Source: Bordetella parapertussis
GTDB lineage: Bacteria > Pseudomonadota > Gammaproteobacteria > Burkholderiales > Burkholderiaceae_C
Assembly: GCA_945890735.1 (NCBI GenBank)
Contig: CAMDCZ010000027.1
Coordinates: 1-30,011, forward strand
Reading direction: 5' to 3'
DNA: 30,011 bases
The notes under the pieces are model-generated. The model ran no database searches. It was not told where the DNA came from and worked only from the letters and a program-made list of their open reading frames with translations. The translations under genes and the position numbers were made by a program. This document shows, in pieces, positions 23,300-30,011 of this stretch. The number at the start of each line of letters is the position of its first letter. The first letter of the stretch is position 1.

Positions 23300-24838
23300 A
23301 TGCAACTCAATCCCGCAGAAATCTCTCAACTGATCAAAACCCGCATCGAGGGTTCCAGCGGCAACACGAATGTGCGCAACCAAGGCACCGTGATCTCCGT
23401 GACCGATGGCATTTGCCGCATCCACGGCTTGTCCGATGTGATGCAAGGCGAGATGCTGGAGTTCCCCAACAACACCTTTGGCCTGGCGCTCAACCTCGAG
23501 CGTGACTCTGTTGGCGCGGTGATTTTGGGTGAATACGAGCACATCTCTGAAGGCGACATGGTCAAGTGCACCGGCCGCATTTTGGAAGTGCCCGTGGGCC
23601 CTGAGCTGATTGGCCGCGTGGTCAATGCCTTGGGTCACCCGATCGACGGCAAAGGCCCGATCAACGCCAAGTTGACTGATGTGATCGAAAAAGTCGCCCC
23701 AGGCGTGATCGCCCGTCAGTCGGTGGATCAGCCCATGCAAACCGGCTTGAAGTCGATTGACTCCATGGTGCCCATTGGCCGTGGCCAGCGCGAATTGATC
23801 ATTGGCGACCGTCAGACCGGTAAAACCGCTGTCGCGATCGACGCCATCATCAACCAAAAAGGTCAGAACATGACCTGTATTTATGTCGCCATCGGTCAGA
23901 AGGCTTCATCGATCAAAAACGTGGTGCGCTCCCTCGAGCAAGCCGGTGCCATGGCCTACACCATCGTGGTGGCCGCGTCGGCTTCTGAATCCGCCGCCAT
24001 GCAATACGTGTCGGCCTACTCTGGCTGCACCATGGGCGAATACTTCCGCGACCGCGGCCAAGACGCCTTGATCGTGTATGACGATTTGTCCAAGCAAGCC
24101 GTGGCTTACCGCCAAGTGTCTTTGCTGTTGCGCCGCCCGCCAGGCCGCGAAGCCTACCCTGGCGACGTGTTCTACCTCCACAGCCGCTTGCTCGAGCGCG
24201 CAGCCCGCGTCAACGCCGACTATGTGGAAGCGTTCACCAAAGGTGAAGTCAAAGGCAAAACCGGTTCATTGACAGCGCTGCCCATCATCGAAACCCAAGC
24301 GGGTGACGTGTCGGCCTTCGTGCCAACCAACGTGATCTCGATCACCGACGGTCAAATCTTCTTGGAAACCTCGCTGTTCAATGCGGGTGTTCGCCCCGCG
24401 ATCAACGCCGGTATTTCTGTGTCCCGCGTGGGTGGTGCTGCCCAAACCAAATTGGTGAAAAACCTCTCTGGTGGTATCCGTACCGACTTGGCGCAGTACC
24501 GCGAATTGGCTGCGTTTGCGCAGTTCGCCTCCGACCTGGACGAAGCCACCCGCAAGCAGCTCGACCGCGGTGCCCGCGTGACCGAATTGCTCAAGCAAGC
24601 CCAGTACAGCCCCTTGCCCATCAGCTTGATGGCGTCGACTTTGTACGCCGCCAACAAAGGCTATTTGGATGACATCGAAGTCAACCAGGTGTTGCATTTC
24701 GAAGCCGGCTTGCACCACCACTTGAAAGACAAGTGCACCAACTTGTTGGCCAAGTTGGAAAAAGACAAAGCCCTGGACAAAGATGCCGAGGCCGAACTGG
24801 TCAAGGCCATCGAAGCGTTCAAAAAGTCCTTCGTTTAA
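23300..24838 (+). CDS. atpA: ATP synthase F1 subunit alpha
   Basis: A 512-residue, non-catalytic nucleotide-binding subunit. The P-loop is GDRQTGKT (about 169-176), followed by ALIVYDDLSKQAVAYRQ and the arginine-finger region ISVSRVGGAAQ. ATG 23300 follows a GAAGGAAAG ribosome-binding site and gives the family's normal N-terminus MQLNPAEISQLIK. Confidence 0.97.
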   Translation: MQLNPAEISQLIKTRIEGSSGNTNVRNQGTVISVTDGICRIHGLSDVMQGEMLEFPNNTFGLALNLERDSVGAVILGEYEHISEGDMVKCTGRILEVPVGPELIGRVVNALGHPIDGKGPINAKLTDVIEKVAPGVIARQSVDQPMQTGLKSIDSMVPIGRGQRELIIGDRQTGKTAVAIDAIINQKGQNMTCIYVAIGQKASSIKNVVRSLEQAGAMAYTIVVAASASESAAMQYVSAYSGCTMGEYFRDRGQDALIVYDDLSKQAVAYRQVSLLLRRPPGREAYPGDVFYLHSRLLERAARVNADYVEAFTKGEVKGKTGSLTALPIIETQAGDVSAFVPTNVISITDGQIFLETSLFNAGVRPAINAGISVSRVGGAAQTKLVKNLSGGIRTDLAQYRELAAFAQFASDLDEATRKQLDRGARVTELLKQAQYSPLPISLMASTLYAANKGYLDDIEVNQVLHFEAGLHHHLKDKCTNLLAKLEKDKALDKDAEAELVKAIEAFKKSFV

Positions 24839-24865
24839 TCGCCATCAAGCAGCAAGGAGCACTTC

Positions 24866-25741
24866 ATGGCAGTAGGCAAGGAAATACGCGGCAAGATCAA
24901 ATCGGTGGAAAACACCAAAAAGATCACCAAGGCCATGGAAATGGTGGCAGCGTCCAAGATGCGCAAGGCCCAGGACCGCATGCGTGCGGCCAGGCCTTAC
25001 AGCGAGAAGGTGCGCAACATCGCCACGCATCTGGGGCAAGCCAATCCGGAGTACGTCCACCCGTTCATGAAAGCACATGACGTGCAGTCCACGGGCTTCA
25101 TTGTCGTGACCACCGACAAAGGTTTGTGCGGTGGCATGAACACCAACATCTTGCGCGCGCTGACCCATCAATTCAAAGACATGCAAGCACACGGTGCCAC
25201 CCCACAAACCGTGGCGATTGGCAACAAAGGTTTGGGTTTTTTGAACCGCATTGGCGCACCTGTGCTGGCGCATGTCACCCAACTGGGTGACACACCGCAC
25301 CTGGAACAACTGATTGGCGCGGTCAAGGTCATGATGGACGCCTACACCGAGGGAAAGATCAATGCGGTCTACCTCTGTTACACCAAGTTCATCAACACCA
25401 TGAAGCAAGAGCCTGTGATTGAACAATTGCTGCCCTTGTCAGATGACAAAATGCGCGCTGAAACACGTGCGGCAGGCAGTTTTGCATGGGACTATCTTTA
25501 CGAGCCCGATGCGCCTGCCGTGATCGATGATTTGCTCGAGTTGTACATCGAGTCATTGGTCTACCAAGCCGTTGCAGAAAACATGGCCTCCGAACAGTCT
25601 GCCCGCATGGTGGCCATGAAGGCCGCGACAGACAACGCAGGCAATGTCATTGGTGAACTCAAACTCATTTACAACAAAACCCGTCAAGCAGCGATCACGA
25701 AGGAATTGTCCGAAATCGTGGCTGGTGCGGCAGCGGTGTAA
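24866..25741 (+). CDS. atpG: ATP synthase F1 subunit gamma
   Basis: A 291-residue central rotor shaft. The N-terminal helix IRGKIKSVENTKKITKAMEMVAASKMRKAQ and the C-terminal helix MVAMKAATDNAGNVIGELKLIYNKTRQAAITKELSEIVAGA are the coiled-coil pair that turns inside the head. The middle has the conserved TDKGLCGGMNTN. Order and spacing are normal. Confidence 0.96.
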   Translation: MAVGKEIRGKIKSVENTKKITKAMEMVAASKMRKAQDRMRAARPYSEKVRNIATHLGQANPEYVHPFMKAHDVQSTGFIVVTTDKGLCGGMNTNILRALTHQFKDMQAHGATPQTVAIGNKGLGFLNRIGAPVLAHVTQLGDTPHLEQLIGAVKVMMDAYTEGKINAVYLCYTKFINTMKQEPVIEQLLPLSDDKMRAETRAAGSFAWDYLYEPDAPAVIDDLLELYIESLVYQAVAENMASEQSARMVAMKAATDNAGNVIGELKLIYNKTRQAAITKELSEIVAGAAAV

Positions 25742-25768
25742 CCCTATTTATTTTTGGAGCAAATCAAC

Positions 25769-27190
25769 ATGGCTCAGGCAATGACCAACGCAGGTATTCA
25801 AGGAAAAATCGTCCAATGTATTGGCGCCGTGGTGGACGTGGAGTTCCCACGTGACCACATGCCCCATATTTACGACGCGCTCAAGCTCGAAGGCACCGCA
25901 CTGACCTTGGAAGTGCAGCAGCAATTGGGTGACGGCATTGTCCGCACCATTGCATTGGGCACCTCCGACGGTTTGCGCCGTGGTCTGATGGTCACCAACA
26001 CCGGCGCGGCCATCACCGTGCCTGTGGGCAAAGCCACCTTGGGCCGCATCATGGACGTGCTGGGTGCACCCATCGACGAGCGCGGTCCTGTGGACCAAAC
26101 ACGCACCGCGTCCATCCACCGCAAGGCCCCTGCTTACGACGAACTCAGCCCTTCCCAAGAGCTGCTGGAAACCGGGATCAAGGTGATTGACTTGGTCTGT
26201 CCCTTCGCCAAAGGCGGCAAGGTCGGTTTGTTCGGCGGTGCCGGTGTGGGCAAGACCGTGAACATGATGGAGCTCATCAACAACATCGCCAAGGCGCACA
26301 GCGGTTTGTCCGTGTTCGCTGGTGTGGGTGAGCGTACCCGTGAAGGCAACGACTTCTACCACGAGATGGCTGACTCCGGCGTGGTGAACCTCGAGCACCT
26401 CGAAGAATCCAAAGTGGCCATGGTTTACGGTCAAATGAACGAGCCTCCCGGCAACCGTTTGCGCGTGGCCTTGACCGGTTTGACCATCGCTGAATCTTTC
26501 CGCGACGAAGGCAAAGACGTGTTGTTCTTCGTCGACAACATCTACCGCTATACCTTGGCCGGTACCGAAGTGTCCGCCTTGTTGGGCCGCATGCCATCTG
26601 CCGTGGGTTACCAACCTACCCTGGCTGAAGAAATGGGCCGCTTGCAAGAGCGCATCACCTCCACCAAAGTCGGTTCGATCACGTCCATCCAGGCCGTGTA
26701 TGTGCCAGCCGATGACTTGACCGACCCATCGCCTGCCACCACCTTTGCTCACTTGGACTCCACCGTGGTGTTGTCCCGTGACATCGCTTCATTGGGTATC
26801 TACCCAGCGGTTGATCCTTTGGACTCCACCAGCCGCCAGCTCGATCCCTTGGTGGTTGGCAACGACCACTACGAAACCGCCCGTGCTGTGCAAGGCACCT
26901 TGCAGCGCTACAAAGAGCTGCGCGACATCATTGCGATTTTGGGCATGGACGAATTGGCGCCTGAAGACAAACTGGCCGTGGCCCGCGCTCGCAAGATCCA
27001 GCGTTTCCTGAGCCAGCCTTTCCACGTGGCCGAGGTGTTCACTGGCTCTCCTGGCAAGTACGTGCCTTTGTCCGAAACCATCCGCGGCTTCAAGATGATC
27101 GTGGCTGGCGAATGCGACCACATGCCAGAGCAAGCGTTCTACATGGTGGGCACCATCGATGAGGCCATCGAGAAGGCCAAGAAACTTTAA
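25769..27190 (+). CDS. atpD: ATP synthase F1 subunit beta
   Basis: A 473-residue catalytic subunit. The P-loop is GGAGVGKT (about 156-163), the catalytic glutamate lies in GVGERTREGND, VLFFVDNIYRYT is the Walker B region and DELAPEDKL matches the DELSEED segment. ATG 25769 is preceded by GGAG and gives the normal N-terminus; the frame is open slightly upstream without family similarity. Confidence 0.97.
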   Translation: MAQAMTNAGIQGKIVQCIGAVVDVEFPRDHMPHIYDALKLEGTALTLEVQQQLGDGIVRTIALGTSDGLRRGLMVTNTGAAITVPVGKATLGRIMDVLGAPIDERGPVDQTRTASIHRKAPAYDELSPSQELLETGIKVIDLVCPFAKGGKVGLFGGAGVGKTVNMMELINNIAKAHSGLSVFAGVGERTREGNDFYHEMADSGVVNLEHLEESKVAMVYGQMNEPPGNRLRVALTGLTIAESFRDEGKDVLFFVDNIYRYTLAGTEVSALLGRMPSAVGYQPTLAEEMGRLQERITSTKVGSITSIQAVYVPADDLTDPSPATTFAHLDSTVVLSRDIASLGIYPAVDPLDSTSRQLDPLVVGNDHYETARAVQGTLQRYKELRDIIAILGMDELAPEDKLAVARARKIQRFLSQPFHVAEVFTGSPGKYVPLSETIRGFKMIVAGECDHMPEQAFYMVGTIDEAIEKAKKL

Positions 27191-27226
27191 CCCGGGCCTT
27201 TGCTCAGTACCTGACAAGGAAGCCCC

Positions 27227-27643
27227 ATGAAAACCATGCAAGTCGATGTGGTCAGTGCCGAAGAGCTGATTTATTCCGGTGAAGCCACTTTCGTGGCTTT
27301 ACCCGGAGAAGTTGGTGAATTGGGTATTTACCCCCGCCACACACCACTGATCTCTCGCATCAAAGCCGGCTCTGTGCGCATCACCAAAGCCGACGGCGAG
27401 CAAGAGTTTGTGTTTGTCGCCGGCGGTATTTTGGAAGTGCAACCCGATTCGGTCACTGTTTTGTCTGACACCGCTGTGCGCGGCAAAGACCTGGACGAAG
27501 AGCGTGCCAACGCTGCGAAAAAGGCAGCCGAAGAGCACCTGAAAAACGCCAAGACCGATGTGGACATCGCAGCGGCGCAAGCCGAGCTGATGGTGTTTGC
27601 TGCGCAACTGGCTGCCTTGCGCAAATTCCGCGGCCAAAAATAA
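27227..27643 (+). CDS. atpC: ATP synthase F1 subunit epsilon
   Basis: A 138-residue rotor subunit. It has an N-terminal beta-sandwich (VDVVSAEELIYSGEATFVALPGEVGELGIYPRHTPLI) and a C-terminal two-helix hairpin (EERANAAKKAAEEHL and onward) that can inhibit ATP hydrolysis. AAGGA precedes the ATG. It ends 6 bp before the NTF2-like gene, with no terminator in between. Confidence 0.95.
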   Translation: MKTMQVDVVSAEELIYSGEATFVALPGEVGELGIYPRHTPLISRIKAGSVRITKADGEQEFVFVAGGILEVQPDSVTVLSDTAVRGKDLDEERANAAKKAAEEHLKNAKTDVDIAAAQAELMVFAAQLAALRKFRGQK

Positions 27644-27649
27644 ACCAGA

Positions 27650-28102
27650 GTGCCCAAGGCCAAGCTTCAAGCAGCCACCGTTGGCGGTTCCGCCGATGAG
27701 ATTGAAGCAGCCTTTTACGAAGCCCTGCAAACCGGTGACACAGATCGCTTGATGGCGTGCTGGGCCGATGAGGAAGACATCGTGTGTGTGCATCCCGGCG
27801 GACCCCGTTTGCTGGGCGCACAAAGCATCCGCGATTCATTCACGACCATGTTTGCCAATGGCGTGATCTCAGCACATCCCGAGCATGTGCGCAAAGTCGA
27901 AAGCCTCACCAGCGCGGTACACAACCTGGTCGAGCGTATCGTGCTCGAAATGCCTGAAGGGGCACAAGAAGCCTTTGTGTTGGCCACCAATGTCTACATG
28001 CGCACGGCGCAAGGATGGCGCATGGTGGCCCACCATGCCAGCCCAGGCACGCCCCAAGAAATGCTGGCGCACATCGACGCCATGCCATCGGTGCTGCACT
28101 GA
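27650..28102 (+). CDS. NTF2-like / SnoaL-type protein
   Basis: A 150-residue cone-shaped NTF2-like fold protein: EIEAAFYEALQTGDTDRLMACWADEEDIVCVHPGGPRL, then IRDSFTTMF, and a final strand GWRMVAHHASPG. This pattern is common to a widespread family of unknown role, sometimes annotated DUF4440 or nuclear transport factor 2. It has no export signal. GTG 27650 lies just 6 bp after atpC, so it is probably read from the atp operon. The start is slightly uncertain. Confidence 0.85.
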   Translation: MPKAKLQAATVGGSADEIEAAFYEALQTGDTDRLMACWADEEDIVCVHPGGPRLLGAQSIRDSFTTMFANGVISAHPEHVRKVESLTSAVHNLVERIVLEMPEGAQEAFVLATNVYMRTAQGWRMVAHHASPGTPQEMLAHIDAMPSVLH

Positions 28103-28108
28103 ACCGCC

Positions 28109-28642
28109 ATGGATGCCTTGGTCCGCCAAGCCATGCGCAAGTGGCCCAACGTGCCGCATTGTTTCGGCTGGCTGGGCATGGACGACCGCGGTGATTGGTA
28201 CATGCGGGACGATGCGGTACAGGCAAAGGGCGGCTTTGCGCAGGCCAAAGGCAGCAAACTGGAACACGACAAGCTGATTGCGTTCATCCAGCGCAACTAT
28301 GCCCATGACGAACTCGGGCAGTGGTATTTCCAAAACGGACCCCAGCGCGTCTACGTAGAGTTGAGCTCAGCGCCTTATGTGTGGCGAATTCAAACCGATG
28401 GCAGCGTCACCGATGGCTTGATGCGTGTGCAAACGGTCGTGTCATGCCTCGAAGATGAAGCAGGCCACGTTTATCTCCATACCGCGCAGGGCCTGGGCCT
28501 GGTTCACAGCCAAGATGTCTGGCTGGCCGCCAGCGCGATCGAAGACAAGACATGGCAGCCAAAAAAAATGCTTGCCAGCGAACTGGCAAGCAACTTTGGC
28601 TTTGTGCGCAGCCCGCAGCAGCGGGCCAGTCAAATCATTTAG
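28109..28642 (+). CDS. Uncharacterised conserved protein (tentatively DUF2946 family)
   Basis: A 177-residue soluble protein with no signal peptide. Conserved-looking blocks are RKWPNVPHCFGWLGMDDRGDWYMRDD, then HDKLIAFIQRNY, GQWYFQNGPQRVYVEL and YVWRI. I recognise it as a family common in Comamonadaceae and related Burkholderiales and tentatively link it to DUF2946 from memory. It starts 6 bp after the NTF2-like gene and probably ends the atp transcription unit. Its 3' end overlaps the convergent cytochrome c gene by 8 nt and contains the minus-strand terminator of that gene. Confidence 0.82.
   Translation: MDALVRQAMRKWPNVPHCFGWLGMDDRGDWYMRDDAVQAKGGFAQAKGSKLEHDKLIAFIQRNYAHDELGQWYFQNGPQRVYVELSSAPYVWRIQTDGSVTDGLMRVQTVVSCLEDEAGHVYLHTAQGLGLVHSQDVWLAASAIEDKTWQPKKMLASELASNFGFVRSPQQRASQII
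28561..28592 (-). terminator. Intrinsic terminator of the cytochrome c gene, inside the opposite gene
   Basis: On the minus strand a 10-bp perfect stem (28592-28583 with 28578-28569) closes a TTCG loop and is followed at once by eight T residues (28568-28561). It begins about 43 nt after the cytochrome c stop. On the plus strand the same bases are codons of the 28109-28642 protein (KKMLASELAS). Confidence 0.8.
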
Positions 28643-29135
28643 CCGCAGACGGGGCGACGGGGTCTGCAAACTTGGCGCCGCCGGCGTTGGCCATGTAGAC
28701 CACAGCGCGGGCAATCTCCAGATCGTCATGCTCGCCACCGGCTTGCGCGGCCATGGCGTTTTTGCCTTTCAGGGCAGAGTTGAGCAATGACTCATAGCCC
28801 GTTTTGATCCGCGCAGACCATGCCGCGCTGTCACCCAGCTTAGGCGCACCAGCTGCACCACTGATGTGGCAGGCAGCACATTGGACCTTGAAAACCTCTT
28901 CGCCGGATTTGGCAGGGCGGTTGGCATCCTTGACCTGAACCGCGCCAACTTTTTGCAAGCGCGCCGCCACAGCTTCATCGCTGGTGTTGACGCCGGGCTT
29001 GTTTTGAGAGCCGATGTAATTGACCAAACCGATGATGACGAAGATGGGAACAACGAATGACAGAACAACCAAGGTCAGGAATTGTTTGGGGGTTTTGACC
29101 GGGCCGGTATGGGCTTCTTCGTGCTGATCGCTCAT
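28635..29135 (-). CDS. Membrane-anchored class I cytochrome c (c5-like)
   Basis: A 166-residue protein. One N-terminal membrane helix (about 19-42, FLTLVVLSFVVPIFVIIGLV) anchors a periplasmic haem domain. Haem-binding CAACH is at residues 86-90, and a candidate axial methionine lies in GKNAMAAQAGG. It resembles the c5/CycA-type cytochromes that carry electrons to terminal oxidases in betaproteobacteria. ATG 29135 gives a compact hydrophilic N-terminus (MSDQHEEAHTGP); the frame is open 16 codons upstream. It is transcribed away from the tRNA gene and has a strong terminator. Confidence 0.9.
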   Translation of the reverse strand: MSDQHEEAHTGPVKTPKQFLTLVVLSFVVPIFVIIGLVNYIGSQNKPGVNTSDEAVAARLQKVGAVQVKDANRPAKSGEEVFKVQCAACHISGAAGAPKLGDSAAWSARIKTGYESLLNSALKGKNAMAAQAGGEHDDLEIARAVVYMANAGGAKFADPVAPSAAK

Positions 29136-29184
29136 GGTGACTTTCTTAGAAAAAACGAATGGGAAATTATAGCCAGCCGACACC

Positions 29185-29190
29185 TACAAT
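29185..29190 (+). promoter_or_regulatory. Possible -10 box of the tRNA-Arg gene
   Basis: TACAAT lies 9 bp before the first base of the mature tRNA. No convincing -35 was found. Confidence 0.35.
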
Positions 29191-29199
29191 AGCCCGCAT

Positions 29200-29275
29200 G
29201 CGGCTGTAGCTCAGTGGATAGAGTATTGGCCTCCGAAGCCAAGGGTCGTGGGTTCGATCCCCGCCAGCCGCACCA
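29200..29275 (+). tRNA. tRNA-Arg(CCG)
   Basis: A 76-nt cloverleaf. Acceptor GCGGCTG pairs with CAGCCGC, and the discriminator A and encoded CCA (29273-29275) follow. The anticodon arm TTGGC-CTCCGAA-GCCAA puts CCG at 29233-29235, which reads the arginine codon CGG. GGTTCGATC forms the T loop. The CCA end is immediately followed by the complement of the cytochrome b561 stop codon. Confidence 0.97.
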
Positions 29276-29824
29276 TCAGCGCCAACGCAAGCGTTGCATC
29301 AAGTGGTCTTTCAGCACGAGTTGGTGAAACAGTGCAGCCAAGACGTGCAAACCAATCAAGCCATAGCCGATGTTTCCCACCAGCGTGTGGACAGATTTGA
29401 TCTGTTTGGCCAAGGCCGCATCAGGGGCGATGAGCGCGGGCAATGCCAAGCCAAAAAATGGGATCGGCTTGCCTGCGGCGCTCAGCATCATCCAGCCCAT
29501 CAAGGGCATGATCACCATGAACAGGTACAAGATCAGGTGGCCAATCCGGGAGGCGCGCTGCAAAAGCAGCCGGATGCCTGGCCCATCCGTCGGCGGGGGA
29601 TGGTGGCTCCAGCGCTTGGCCAAGAGACGCAAAAACACCAGCGCCAAAATGCACAGCCCAAACATGCCATGCAGGGATTTGAAGAATTCACGTGCTGGCA
29701 TGCCCTTGTCAAAGAGGACGCGCAATTCCATGGCGGCATACACCACGATGAACAAAGCAAACATCAGCCAATGCAGAGCAACCAGTGGACGGGCGTATCG
29801 GAAGGTGGTGTCAGAAGGGGTCAT
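29276..29824 (-). CDS. Cytochrome b561-family membrane protein
   Basis: A 182-residue, four-helix membrane protein with the pattern of bacterial cytochrome b561 (CybB type). Histidines that could bind two haems are in VALHWLMFAL (helix 1), FKSLHGMFGLCILALVFLRL (helix 2), and IKSVHTLVGNIGYGLIGLHVLAALFHQLVL (helices 3-4). These proteins move electrons between quinol and small acceptors such as superoxide. It faces the membrane cytochrome c gene across the tRNA but is in a separate unit. Its last base touches the end of the tRNA gene. Confidence 0.9.
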   Translation of the reverse strand: MTPSDTTFRYARPLVALHWLMFALFIVVYAAMELRVLFDKGMPAREFFKSLHGMFGLCILALVFLRLLAKRWSHHPPPTDGPGIRLLLQRASRIGHLILYLFMVIMPLMGWMMLSAAGKPIPFFGLALPALIAPDAALAKQIKSVHTLVGNIGYGLIGLHVLAALFHQLVLKDHLMQRLRWR

Positions 29825-29846
29825 CGCGAGATCTTAAGCAGACCGC

Positions 29847-30011
29847 TCAAGGATTCAGTTGACCAAAGTCAGCAAACTGCGCTGCCAAGTCGGCTTCTGC
29901 GTGCTCCAGCACAAAATACCTGAAAGCTTCGGCCGCTGGCGACAGCAGCTTGGACAAGGTGTGCACCACATGCCAAGCACGCACCACGGGTGCACCCTTG
30001 ACCTTCAAGAC
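29847..30011 (-). CDS. LysR-family regulator, C-terminal end only (CbbR-like)
   Basis: The window holds the last 54 codons of a minus-strand gene that begins beyond its right edge. The visible end includes VKGAPVVRAWHVVHTLSKLLSPAAEAFRYFVLEHA, which looks like the end of the effector-binding domain of LysR regulators: a WHVV strand followed by the LSPAAEAF helix. It is closest to CbbR-type regulators from memory. The DNA-binding part is not in view, so the regulon is unknown. Confidence 0.65.
   Translation of the reverse strand, partial: VLKVKGAPVVRAWHVVHTLSKLLSPAAEAFRYFVLEHAEADLAAQFADFGQLNP

Noticed and set aside
29283..29300. Palindrome near the end of the cytochrome b561 gene as a terminator
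   Set aside because: It is short, lies within coding sequence on the minus strand and has no T-run on either side.

Overview
The window is chromosomal DNA from a Gram-negative betaproteobacterium, most likely order Burkholderiales and family Comamonadaceae. This is inferred from the ATP-synthase operon in the order atpIBEFHAGDC, the divergent ybeD-lipB-lipA cluster beside it, a fused 1200-residue indolepyruvate ferredoxin oxidoreductase, and the general protein style. No rRNA, phage gene, transposase, integrase or CRISPR array was seen. Genes are tightly packed and several neighbours overlap.

Positions 1-8620 are the most variable part. They hold the end of an M48 metalloprotease, an MBL-fold hydrolase and an intact MazEF-type toxin-antitoxin pair. 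Next comes a BaeSR-like two-component system, kinase first and regulator second on the minus strand. Divergent from it lies a plus-strand run of envelope genes: a MipA/OmpV outer-membrane protein with a 3' frameshift, a Pro/Ser-rich protein, a small Cys-containing lipoprotein, a YHYH-domain lipoprotein and a truncated EF-hand/HupE-like protein. A 47-bp element occurs upstream of the MipA gene and again upstream of the lipoprotein-YHYH group, so the two-component system may control both. The block ends in decayed DNA (about 7627-7976): a possible HupE C-terminal remnant, a PIN-toxin remnant and a copy of the last 43 bp of the MBL gene. An orphan FixJ-type response regulator follows.

Positions 8879-10604 form a three-gene cell-shape cassette: a RodZ-like helix-turn-helix protein without a membrane segment, a bactofilin and an MreB paralogue with no mreC behind it. 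A minus-strand xth and EthA-like monooxygenase pair follows. The pyrE gene diverges from xth with overlapping start codons. The large indolepyruvate oxidoreductase comes next.

Positions 17248-20438 are a minus-strand cluster, ybeD-lipB-lipA-MFS transporter, for making and attaching lipoyl cofactor. The ATP-synthase operon runs from 20534 to 27643 and seems to continue into two small genes, an NTF2-like protein and an uncharacterised protein. The window closes with a minus-strand membrane-anchored cytochrome c whose terminator lies inside the neighbouring gene, a plus-strand tRNA-Arg(CCG), a minus-strand cytochrome b561 and the 3' end of a LysR-type regulator.

No wholly new system is evident. 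The best candidates for follow-up are the two-component/envelope module with its repeated operator-like element, and the RodZ-HTH/bactofilin/MreB cassette.
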